In this document: one piece after another, positions 26,281 through 37,333 of the stretch
How positions within the stretch are numbered: the stretch's first letter is position 1
Layout: each line of letters starts with the position of its first letter
DNA from: Aphis gossypii
Lineage: Eukaryota > Arthropoda > Insecta > Hemiptera > Aphididae
Length of the DNA: 64,000 nt
Assembly (NCBI RefSeq): GCF_020184175.1
Contig: NC_065530.1
Location: 21,987,260-22,051,259, forward strand
Direction: 5' to 3'
Position numbers and translations under genes: made by a program
Notes under the pieces: model-generated
Told to the model about the DNA's origin: nothing
The model's input: only the letters and a program-made list of their open reading frames with translations
Database searches by the model: none

Positions 26281-28853
26281 ATATATTCATGTACATGGTT
26301 TTTATAAATCTATTAAGATTTTCAATTATTTTAACATTTATTTGAAGTCTAAAAATATATGATAAAATATTATCTAATATCTATAATATCTGTTCATACA
26401 GAAATACTCAAGTACATAATTATTATATGAATTTAACCTAACCATTGATACACATTATAATGTCCTGTATTTTCTTACATCTCAAATATGAATAGGATTG
26501 ATACACAGTTTTTTAACACTAAATACAAATTTTAACGACATAATTAGAAAAACAATAAAGTATAATATATTAATGTGATTATAAGTACTTCATACAACAA
26601 TTAAAAAACAATAATAAAAATATCGAAAATGCAGAATGTACAACTTTTTTCTATAGATATTTAAAAACCAAACATTTACATAATTTAATATTCAAACATA
26701 AGGTAACAATTTTAGTTATTTAGTTTTAATTAAATAATGTAATTTGTAGGAACTGAAACTCTTTGCAAATTCTATAAACTATAATTTAGTATTTACTCTA
26801 AATAATGGACTTTAACGAATATTAAAATTAATTTAAATCATTTATTTATACTACGAATCTTGCAGTTGTATGGTGCGTTGGTATTGACTTATAATTGAAT
26901 AATAGCTAACTTGTATTATTATAATATATTTATATGTTATTTGTTTTTGACAAAATTAGTTCAACCTACATTAGTTGCAAATACCAAATTAAACTTCATT
27001 AGAAATTAGGACAAATGTCTCTGCTGGGCACATAGAAAACTTTTCATCAAATTTAAATTTTATAAGCCGGTACATTAATTTATCAATTATCATTGAATTA
27101 AAATTCAATACATTCATTGACTAATACAATTATTTACTCATTGTCGAGATACACTCACCACTTACTATACATCAGAAAAGAAAGCAAATATTTTGCAATT
27201 ACAAGGATAAAAAATAATAATAAATAATAACCTATTAAAAATACGTCATTTACTCATATTGTTTCCAACTTGTAAAATACGGAAATAAATATAAATATAC
27301 GTTCAGCAGTATAACTTTAGTTTTATAAGTCTTATTATAAAAGTCTGCCCATTATCTTAAACAATATCAATTTACTAATTTAAAAAGACTTATATAAACG
27401 CTATCAAATTGACATAAATTTAGTGAAATAAAAATATAAAAAATACATTTTTGCCAAGATGTATTATATTTTTATTTTATTAAATAAAATTACTTTGTTG
27501 TAATGGAATTAAATGCAAAGCCACAAAGATTTGATTTAAAAAGTACATACGAATTTATACGATCGGGTTAAGTTTTATTTTATTTCAATGGATTAAATAT
27601 ACCTACCTATTATTAATAAGTTATATGTGAGTTTAATTTTGGGGCTTATATGAATAATTACGCCTATAAAAAACTAAATAAAAGGTATTGTGTAACGACT
27701 GTAACGTTAACTATGTAATACCTACAAAATTTGTAATTTTTTCAACTTTAAAATAACTAAAAATACGTACTTTTATGTATATTAAATAAGTGAAAATTGC
27801 AAATCTTCCATTATTTTTGGTATTGCTGGCACCAGTTTTTTTCTAGCATTATAAATATTTCGTCAAACTAGTGATACATCATAAGTAATAATGGTTTGTA
27901 AATTAGATACATTTTCAGAAATATCTGTTCATAATATCTTACTTGGTTTAGTATACATATTTTGCGTGGCTTTTCGTGTTCAGTATTTCATTTATAATTT
28001 TAACTATTTGTACAATATTTTCTAAAGATGTATACACTTTTGCAGTGCAAGTTCTGATAGTATAACGCTGTTATATTGAACAACTGTTAATTTCATTAAC
28101 TTTTCGATAAATATTAAATTTGTAAGTAATACAAATTTTTGTCTATGGTAAATAATCATTTACCCAATATTTATATCCATTACTGAAATGTGAACACATA
28201 TGCGGTTAATATTGGACATTGGACTAACTGTGTCTATCACGATATCGATGTTCAATATTGTACGATATTTCAACAATAAATTGAACATATTTATTAGATA
28301 GTAACACACATCGTCTCTACTTATTACTAGTAGAACATAACCACCATAATATGATATCGGGTACACGCTGGTATTATTAAGTAGTATAGCTAATGATATC
28401 AGTAAATTGATCAGCTGGTAAATTCCAACAATAAATTGAAGTTGAAAGTGTGGTGTGGATTCCATATTCCAGTTAATGTATTGTAGTGGCGCAAATTACA
28501 CAAGCATTTAAATGTATTTATTAATTTTTGGTGGCGTAAATTATGCACTGATGGAAATAATATACGGGATATATTTTATTCCTGCTGTATAAATAATAAA
28601 AGTAAAAAATATTATTAAACCAGTTATCGCTCATAAGCAATACTCAAATTATACACATTTAATCGTTACTCCAAAACGTACTGATTACTATGATGCAAGC
28701 ATTTCAAAACATACTAATATTAGATAAAAATTGAACAAGGATGTAAATATAGCTTAAAAAAGAACAGAATGTAAAAAAAAAAAACCGAATCTTTCTATCA
28801 AAGCAAATCGTATTATAATAATATGATGTGATACATCAGGGTGACATTTCGGC
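25914..28853. other. Intergenic, gene 5 to the pseudogene fragment
   Basis: The first ~350 bases upstream of gene 5 match the region upstream of gene 6. The rest is AT-rich and non-coding except for one odd hydrophobic frame (28160-28465). The last ~150 bases before 28854 resemble the 3' flank of gene 7, so the pseudogene was copied together with its downstream DNA. Confidence 0.55.
28160..28465 (-). CDS. Unidentified hydrophobic ORF, possibly a membrane-protein remnant
   Basis: A 101-codon frame starting at MESTPHF with two hydrophobic stretches ('FIVGIYQLINLLISLAILL' near residue 12 and 'YYGGYVLLVIS' near residue 39) followed by a polar segment. It is less repetitive than neighbouring chance frames, and the sequence around it is moderately complex. 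I do not recognise the family; a degenerate exon of a multi-pass membrane protein, for example a chemoreceptor-like gene, is one guess. No clear splice partners are visible on either side. It may simply be chance. Confidence 0.2.
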   Translation of the reverse strand: MESTPHFQLQFIVGIYQLINLLISLAILLNNTSVYPISYYGGYVLLVISRDDVCYYLINMFNLLLKYRTILNIDIVIDTVSPMSNINRICVHISVMDINIG

Positions 28854-29040
28854 TTACGTTGTGTCCAAATAGTGTTGTACGATGTCGGCCACCCGATCAG
28901 TGGCCCGTTCGCCACCGTACGACAATAGAAACTTCAACGCGTCATTGTCCCTTACGTCGACGACCTTCAATAGATCGATCTGTTTCTGTTCCTCCAACAT
29001 TATGCGCAGGAAGAACGACACGTGTTCCAACCCGTAGAAC
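28854..29040 (-). pseudogene. EcKinase-like pseudogene, 3'-terminal fragment (group B)
   Basis: The minus strand encodes about 60 residues that match the C-terminal end of gene 7: 'FYGL.HVSFFLRIMLEEQK', 'YGGERATDRVADIVQHYLD', then a stop at 28854-28856. Homology ends abruptly at 29040, where a TAG (29040-29042) interrupts the frame and the sequence becomes unrelated AT-rich DNA. The whole N-lobe, the intron and the catalytic loop are absent. It cannot encode a kinase. The break looks like a duplication or deletion junction rather than gradual decay, since the remaining frame is clean. Confidence 0.85.
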
Positions 29041-30707
29041 TATTCTGGCTTTTTTTGAACTATTTATAGACGATTGAAATTTTCGATTTTTCTGAGAATT
29101 TTTTTTTTAAGTATCATGTGAAATATTCGTTTTTGTTGAGTTTTTTTTTAAACATCGATTTATTTATTATGGTTAAGTCAAAATCCTTGAAAATTTAGTA
29201 CGAAGTTCTAAATAAGTTATTCTTATAGTGATTAAAAAATTATAACAATACGTATGCATATATTTTTTTTACTAGCGTTTGAAGTTCAAATATTGACAAA
29301 AATTCATCAAAATGAATATTTGCAAATTATTTTGAAGTTATAATTTTTATAAAAAAATTTGTACGAGTAGCTAAGAGTTGAAAATTTAATACTTGATTTT
29401 CCCATAAATTTGGCTTACAATAATTTTAAAAGAACTGAAATCTTAGGGCATTCAAGTCATTAAAACATAAACCACCTTTTTCTCCACCCACTGGATAATA
29501 TATTCTAGGCTGACAAACTATCTTTGTTCAATATGTATATTGTAGATTCTACAATACCGTTCCAATTATATATCAAATTTCACCTAAAAAATATTAGCTG
29601 GGGTTAAAAAAAATGTTTTTGCATATTAATAGATAAATTTGAAATACTAGATAGGTATTAATAATTAATGATAGTATACTTATTGCTTAACAATATTTGT
29701 ATTAAGAAAAATTAAGGTTTATACATTTTATCTGATATTTAATAACATTTGATATCTTATTGAAATCAGCGGACAGCAATACAAATAAAGAAAGTAATAG
29801 ATAAAATAAAACATTTCACAGCCAATTATTATAAATTAAAATAGAATATACTTTATAAGAAATTAAATTCAAATTCAAATAAAATTATATACTATTATAC
29901 TAACAAAGAAATTAACCGATGAAATTGTATTTTATCTCTCTATATAAAAATGAATCCCTATTTCCCTTCGTCACGACATCAGGTGTGAACGGCTGAACCG
30001 ATTTCGCTAATTCTTTTTTTGTTGTGTTCGTAATTATCAGGACAAGGTTCTAATTAAAAAGAAATTAAGAAAGTTGTACGAAAAATAAAAAAAAAATTTA
30101 AATACCTACCGATTTTTTTATTATTATTATTATTTTATTTTCGATAACCATGGTAACAATTTTTTTATATAATCTAAGAACTGATTTATATTTATTTAAA
30201 TCACTTTTAGAAGTTTAATTCTGATTTTTGAAAATCGATTTTGACACATTTGAAATTTCTGCTACTTGGCGCTGATGGGTGATTCAATTGAAGGATATAT
30301 TAATCTCCAACATTTTGAATGTTTTTCATAAACAATATAATATAATTGATAATTTAAGAATCTATGTATCAAACTACTTCTATATAGTTATATACAGAAA
30401 TAACAGATAATATTATAGAAGTCTCAAATTATCATTATTATATATATTTACATATTTATTTTTTAAGACTGTGCACATCATTGTTTAGAATTATTTTTAT
30501 TATTTATTTTTTATTTTTATTATTATTTTTTTTGTTATATTAAATTAAAAATAATAAAAAGTTAAATTAGAAAAAAAAATGAAAATCTATATATTTTTAT
30601 TATATATTTTTTAAAGCTGTTTTAAATATTTTAAATACCACGTTTAAATATAGATTTTTTTAAAGGGTGTAACCGTTTATATTAAAAGTTTTTAAAAATG
30701 AACCTTT
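29041..30707. other. Intergenic, right copy of the duplicated flank
   Basis: AT-rich. The part from about 29545 to 30707 matches the sequence downstream of gene 5. The first ~500 bases (29041-29500) look like dispersed repeat, part of it resembling 15800-15960. A Helitron-like fragment replaces part of the flank at about 29935-30110. Confidence 0.55.
29935..30110 (+). mobile_element. Helitron-like 5' fragment
   Basis: Right after a host A, the sequence begins TCTCTCTATATAAAAATGAA and continues with 'GTGAACGGCTGAACCGATTT', a signature I associate with 5' ends of insect non-autonomous Helitrons (TC start, insertion between A and T). It interrupts the match to the left duplicate flank. No CTRR end with a hairpin is visible, so the element is truncated. 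The assignment rests on recalled sequence character rather than a search. Confidence 0.4.
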
Positions 30708-32675
30708 TTACCCTAGGGCTTTACAAGGCTGAGTGTAGGCCATGTCAATCATGTGCTGTACCATGTCGGCAATACACTCGGTGACCGCATCACCGCCCAA
30801 CGCCAAAAAGTATTCCACAGGGTCGTCGTCGGCCACCATTGAGTCCAACAACGGATCGCTGTAGTCCCGCAGCTTGTAACACAACATAAAGGACGCGGTC
30901 GCGAAACCGACTATAGCACACTCGGCCATTTCGGCGTCCAGTTCGGCGCGATCCGGGACACGGACGCCGGGCGGGACGGCAGCCGCGAGCGAGGCACAGT
31001 ACGCGTCCAACAGTTCGTCCCAGTGCGTCTGACGAGTTCGTTGCGAGGTGGTCTTGTACAGGAACAACGACAGGTCCAGTGCGGGCGACCCGTAACGTAT
31101 GTTGAAGAAGTCCATGATGAGCGCGTCGAACGGACATCCGCACTCGTCGTACTGGAACATCACGGACCCGTGGCAATACTCGCCGTGGCACAGGACGGAC
31201 AGCGGTTCGCGGTCGCTCAACGCCAACCGCAGCGTGCCCTCCGCGTCGTCGAACAACTCGTTCAACCGACGCAACTGCTCGTGATCCCAATACTGTTCAC
31301 CGCTGCGCTCCAACAGTCGATCCACGCCGCGTTTGCCTATCCTCTTCAACAGATCGTTCTGTGCCATCCAGGGACCGTTAACGTCGAACTGCACGTCGTA
31401 CACGTCGGCGACGATGTCGCGAAATCTGTCGGCATTTTTGTGTTTGGCTATGTACGAAAGCCCGTGAAACCTGTGCGCAAAACAAAAAGAAATCTATACT
31501 ATCGAATTTTAAACATTTGTCGTTAATATCCGCGTATTCTTATTTATTTTACTATCAGTACCGTGATATATAAACAAAATACACAATTTGTTATCATCAA
31601 ATACAAAAAAAGTTCTGACGTGGCGTACAGTAGCAGATAGCCATATAGTTATTACTTAAAACTAACACATTATTGTAGAATAATATTGATATGCAAGAGA
31701 GAAAGCAAAGAATACACAAAATAGTCTTCTCTGTAATTTTGACGTTTTCAAAAACGAGTTTATTATAATATGGTTTTATAACCTAACAATGTGATATAGA
31801 TGACCTCTTAAAAATAATCAAATGGGTAGTGTAACAATATCAAATGCCTAATTAATGAGTTTATTTCTTATTTCAAGAGAAAAAAATTTATTTTTTTATT
31901 AATTTATTAATTAAATTCAAATCTGCATGTTTTTTGTATGCTAAATAGATTAGAACCTAATAATTCTAAAAAATAATATACAATTTGAAATCATTAAACA
32001 GAAATAGTTAATACAGTACGTCAGTACAGTAGTTTCAATAAAAATTTATACTTATGTTTGATATACATGCAATATGCATGTTTTTAATAATTTTAATCAT
32101 ATTATAATAAATTATAGACTTAAATTTTAAAATTAATAATCGAATTTATTTACACCTAATATTTATTTATACTATACTAAAATCAAGTCAACTTACTTTG
32201 CAATAGCCTGAAGTGCAATGATTAAATGATCCTTATCCATGAATAGCTGCTCTTCATTAAAACGGTAGCCTAAAATATTATCATTTTCGAAAACTATAAG
32301 ATCCTTTTCCGCTAACTCGCCTCCTTTGTTACGGCCATAAAAAAACCGCGGTAATGATAAAGCATTTTCATTATTTACCAAAGGACCACGACACTTTAAT
32401 AAGAATGGAATGATATATTCAAAAAAGTATAATTCATTATGAAATAATCTATCGCATTCAGAACTTTCACGTATTATTTGATCTCGATTTTTTAACTTAA
32501 TCAAAACGGAATAATAACTATCATCCGATGTGACCATATCGCCATATATTGTATTATACTTCCACTCCTTTTTTTCAATATCATTATACACTTTTAATGA
32601 CACTAAGTTACAATTTTTACCAAACGCACCTTCAGCCACGATAGCCTTTATTTCTGTTTTAATAAATTGTTCCAT
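30708..32675 (-). CDS. EcKinase-like gene 6, degenerate catalytic loop
   Basis: Exons 32675-32197 and 31470-30708 (stop included), 726-bp phase-2 intron (donor GTAAGT, acceptor GCACAG), 413 aa, starting at MEQFIKTEIKAIVAEG. It is the recent duplicate of gene 5, with one codon fewer in exon 1 ('DIEKKEW' against 'DIIEKKEW'). N-lobe Lys ('VLIKLKNRD') and Glu ('FHNELYFFEY') are present. The catalytic loop is HGEYCHGS (255-262): Asp has become Glu and the metal-binding Asn is Ser, one step further from the consensus than gene 5. The second metal-site Asp in 'IMDFFNIRYGSPALDLS' remains. The open frame and canonical splice sites argue that the gene is still expressed and selected. AT-rich exon 1, GC-rich exon 2. 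Confidence 0.9.
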
Positions 32676-35657
32676 AACTTTTAGTTTTGAATAAACTTTT
32701 CAACAGTGTCATACGTCGTTTTAAGTAATATACTAATTTTACTAATGATTCTCAGTATGTAACAAAATATATATTTCACTATTCTATTACACTCATAAAT
32801 AAAATCCACCAATTACTTTTTATGTTTCACCTTATCAGTTGATAAATACGATTATTAAGTCTTATCGAGTTAAATAAACAAAATTGTCACTAAAAAAACT
32901 TCTCAACACTTGCAAAAAAACACTTGATAAATATATGTTTATACGTTTTGAGAATAATTCACTATCATTTTATTGGAGTATACTTTAGTTTAATATTATA
33001 TCATATTTTTTTTCTTAATTTTTTTGGAGTAATTCTGATTTTTATTATTTTTTTGAATAATTATCGTTTAGGAATACAAAATTTAATAAAAAATATTTAT
33101 AAAATAAGTTTTGATTATAAAATATCCATGCCTTATATAAATCTATTATGATCTTCAACCATTTAAATTATCTCGAGTATACGGGTATACGGGTCGTGTA
33201 CATGTATGTATAGTAAGTAATTAATAGTGAGTAAATGTGATTGTGTACTGTGTATAAATAAATAGCGATGCGCTCCCAACCATGTACGGATATATCAATA
33301 ATCCATTACACAACTAATAAATGTTTTGATCAAAAGTATCAATCTATTATGTGTATTATATAGTACCAATTTAAATTTCTTTAAAATATATTTAAATTTA
33401 CCATAAATCACGATATTTTTTAACCTTCTAAAATTCTTGATATTTAAAATTTAAATACAGTATTATTTTAATCTCATTCAAATAAAGACATTGATATGTT
33501 TAATTTTTTAAATCATCTGCTTTAAAATTAATATTCAAAAAGCAAGTTTATATCGCCACAAAATACTCAAATACTATAAAAACTAAGTAATTTAAAATAG
33601 TATGATACATAATAAGCAATATAACAAAGATTCCAAAAAATACAATTTAAATAAACATATAAATGCTAATTTGGACAGGCATAATTGATGAATTACCTTA
33701 CTAGCTATATAATATAACTTGTAAATATTCCATAAATATATTATATGTTACATAGTACAATTATATATTTTTATATTATACAATGTATTGTTTAACTATT
33801 TATAAAAATCACAACCTGTGGTCATAATCGATATCATTCAGTTATACAGACTAGACACTAGTAATACAATAGTATAAACGTTTAGCCACATTTTATGAGC
33901 TCTCTATTTGTATACAATCCAGTGCTTGAAGAGTAAAATAATATAATATATATATATATATACAGAGTTTTTATTTCAATGTTACTAAAAAATATAAAAT
34001 ATAAGTAGGCGACCAAACGCACACACATCATTTTAGAGTGGTACAATAATCATATTGTAGAGTATGTGATATTATATTATCATGTTATGTTGTATTGCGT
34101 AATGTAATTATTACATTAATAAATTTTTGATTTTGAGTTAATCGATTAAATTTATTTATTTACGATGATAGATTATTTATTTATCATTCTATTATTATAT
34201 ACTTTAAGATAATTTAAAATGCCTCAATTTTCTCCTTTGAATGTAGCTCCTTGGTATAGAAAATTTTATCAAATTAGTACTTATTTTAGAGGTAAGGACG
34301 TACAGTTATTCTAAATACGTTTAGATCTTACTTATAGATACTTTTTAAACTATTTATATAAATTTTAAATATTCTACTTTTTTAATTTCTTCAATCTTGA
34401 GTCCAACTTACAGTCATTAAAAAAAATCAAAAATACATATAAAAACTAGGTATTTAACACTACTGTATAATTATATTATACACATTTTTTTCTAGACTGT
34501 ATTTATTTGCTCTTGTTCATAATATCTGATTTCCACTTACCCCGATACCCTGATCTTAAGTAATCTTAGTTGATATAACTTTTAATATGTGTATATTAAA
34601 TTATAAGCATACCTCGGATACATATTTATAAAAGTTCAAAGAAATCAAAATTAATTATTATTATAATATTATTTGAATTAAGCAATGATTGTTATTTTTT
34701 ATCGTATATTTTATGTATACCAATCATTTATTATTACTTTTCAGAACATTAAGAAAAAATCAATTTTCTCAATTTTAATTAAGTTGCTGTTTTGTATAAA
34801 TTATGATTTTTTTTTCTAGTCTATAAATTTAAAAATGTTATGTAAGGTCTATATATAATAAAATAATTGATAAGACAAAAAAATTCAAATATCAACTACG
34901 TATGCAAAAAGAAGTCTTTTGTGCGAAATATATGTGATATCACGATGATATCAATTTTATCAATAACGAATTTCGGGAGCGCGGCAATCGCTAACTGGTA
35001 AAAGTAAAATATTTATAATGATAATGGTTTTTTTACTAATTAAATACTTACAGAATACCTATTAAAGATTTGATAAGTTGGACAACATTCAAAAACGATA
35101 TACGAATTATATTACGTGTAATTTATATTTTATAATATTTAATTACTATTTCCGACAAATTTATGTCATAAATAATCGATTTCTATGTATATATAATTAT
35201 GAACGTTTTATTTTAATATAGATAAATCAACTGATAGCATATAAAAAGCTAACAATTCAAAAAACCATTACATTTTTCAAACCATGGGCTGATATAAAAT
35301 ACTACGATTAGGCTGTATGATCGATCTAAATGCATGCAATAGAAATAATATTACTCGTTTTCTTTATTAGTTATTAAAAATAAAATGATATGATGGTATA
35401 GGTATAATCATATAATTATTAATCACAACATTCACATACAAGTACAGAAAAATATGAAACGGTATAAAATAAAAAATAAAATTTTCTTATAATACCTACC
35501 ATAAAACACCAGTGCACTGATTACCACAATAGAAAATTGTCATAATGGGATAAAGATCGAACAAAGACATTATAATAGGCGTGGAAAACTGGAAGCTGCA
35601 AATCCATAATACGACGTGTCTGTCATTCGGTCCACATACGCGCGTTGGTGACAATGG
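32676..35657. other. Intergenic, gene 6 to gene 7
   Basis: The first ~480 bases match the region upstream of gene 5. The remainder is AT-rich, with no gene, and includes a (TA)n run at 33946-33962. The last ~150 bases resemble the DNA beyond the 3' end of the pseudogene. Confidence 0.6.
33946..33962. repeat. (TA)n microsatellite
   Basis: About eight uninterrupted TA units between genes 6 and 7. Confidence 0.75.
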
Positions 35658-37333
35658 TCACTTTTCGGCGAACGTCGTGTCCAAATAGTGTTGCACGATG
35701 TCGGCCACCCAATCGGTGGCCCGTTCGCCGCCAAACGTCAACAGAAGATCCCTCACCTCTTCGTCGGTCATATCGACGAACTCCATCGGCGACACAGGTT
35801 TCTGTTCCTCCAACATGATGCGCAGGAAGAACGACACGTGTGCCAATCCGTAGAACGCGTGCTCGCTCATTTCGACGTCCAGCTGGCCGCGATCCGGCAC
35901 CGGGACGTCGCCGGCGGTAGCGGCCAGCGTTTCGCAATACGCGTCCAACAGCGCGTCCCAGTGATCGTCCCGAGTCTGGCGGTCCGTGTTCATGTACAGG
36001 AAGAAGGACAAGTCGAGCGCCGGCGACCCGTACCGCACGGTGGCCATGTCGAATGCCAGCGCGTCCACCGGCCGGCCATCGTCGTCGTACCGGAACAGCA
36101 GGTTGTTGCGGTTGAAGTCGCCGTGGCACAGGACGGACAGCGGTCCATCGGGTCGCATCACGCGTTTCAGCGTGTTTAACGCGTCGGCCAACAGTTCCGA
36201 CCGGAAACGTTGTGCGCGTCGGTCGTCTCCTCGACGTTCTATTATCTTGTCCAGGGCCACGGAAACCAATCCTCCGAGTCCTTTGCCAATTATAAGCCAC
36301 CGTCCCTCGGCATTCCACTGCGTTTCTTTCACGTCGGTCACCAGATCAATGAACTTCTTACGATCCACGTGCTTGGCTCTGTACGACAAACCGTGAAACC
36401 TGTGACCATGATACAAATATTATATTATATGTATTGTTGGTAAATCGACCTATTATACCAGTAAGGCGCGGTGTTCACGAATAGTTTACAGAACGTTTAC
36501 ACAATTATCATAAAACACGATCATATTATCATATTAATTGTCATATAAAAATGCTTACTCCTTATCGAGAACAAAGTATCGGGGTGGCCACAATTTTTTA
36601 AAAACAAAAGTTTTACATTATTTTTCGAGTCAATGAAAATCTTTTATTTAAATTGTCGGCTAAATTATGTTAAATACTCAGAGAATAATTTGTGCTTAAC
36701 AACTCGTTAAAAGTATAAAATCTTAAATAATACCAAAATACATCGCCAAGAAACTACTTGAAAAAATTCCCGTGTCCCCTTGAAGAACTCACCCCGAATA
36801 TAGCGTGAGAATACGCCATCTACTCACTTTGCTAGAGCTCTGATCGCCACAATCAAGTGGTCGAAATCTAAACACAAACGATGGTCGGTCACTGCCGTCT
36901 TATATCCTCGTATCGACTCGTTTTCCAAGACAATCATGTCCCGGTTCGAAAGGTCACCGCAATCGTTTCGCCCGTAAAAGTATCGACAAAGCGTTGGATT
37001 CGCGGTCTCGTCTTCGTCGTTCTGCGAGTAGCAATCCAACAGGAATGGTAAGATACGCTCGTAAAACAGCGTTTCGTTGTGGAACTGCAGGTCGTTTTTG
37101 AGAAACTCTCTCACCTCGGTCACAGGGTGCTTGAACTTAAACACAAGACGATGGCTTCGGTTGTGGCAGTCTCGATCGCTCACCGTAACCGTACCGTACA
37201 GTATGGACGACGCGAACTGATCTTGACCGTTGTGCTGTCCGTCCAGTTCAAACGACACGAACCGGCATTCGGGTCCAAACACTCCGGTCTCGATCATTTC
37301 AGCGACCGCCGCCGCACTTGTCGTAGTCGTCAT
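35658..37333 (-). CDS. EcKinase-like gene 7
   Basis: Exons 37333-36828 and 36399-35658 (stop included), 428-bp phase-2 intron (donor GTGAGT, acceptor TCACAG), 415 aa. It starts at MTTTTSAAAVAEMIE. N-lobe: 'GVFGPECRFVSFEL', the Lys in 'LVFKFKHP', 'FHNETLFYERILPFLL', 'CRYFYGRNDCGD', 'IVLENES'. The catalytic loop HGDFNRNN (261-268) is intact and the second Asp lies in 'FDMATVRYGSPALDLSFFLY'. It should be an active small-molecule kinase with unknown substrate. Closest to gene 2 and to the pseudogene at 28854-29040 (group B). Exon 2 is GC-rich (43 of 60 bases at 35881-35940), exon 1 less so. It is the most upstream gene of the array in transcriptional order. Confidence 0.9.

Larger units (their letters stand above)
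29545..33160. repeat. Segmental duplication, right copy (gene 6 unit)
   Basis: Direct-orientation partner of about 21800-26280, containing gene 6. It is shorter than the left copy because about 840 bp of the left flank (22.24-23.08 kb) corresponds to about 235 bp here, and the intron is also shorter (726 versus 1035 bp). Ends are estimated by eye. Confidence 0.7.

Noticed and set aside
28841..29077. 78-codon plus-strand frame
   Set aside because: Antisense shadow of the group-B EcKinase pseudogene fragment on the minus strand.
35623..36318. Long minus-strand frame of 231 codons overlapping gene 7 exon 2
   Set aside because: Arg-rich translation in another frame of the GC-rich exon; the real frame carries the kinase motifs. 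Similar shadows occur at 6060-6461, 6110-6670, 18250-18732, 23863-24117, 30790-31290, 31023-31526 and 35688-36179.
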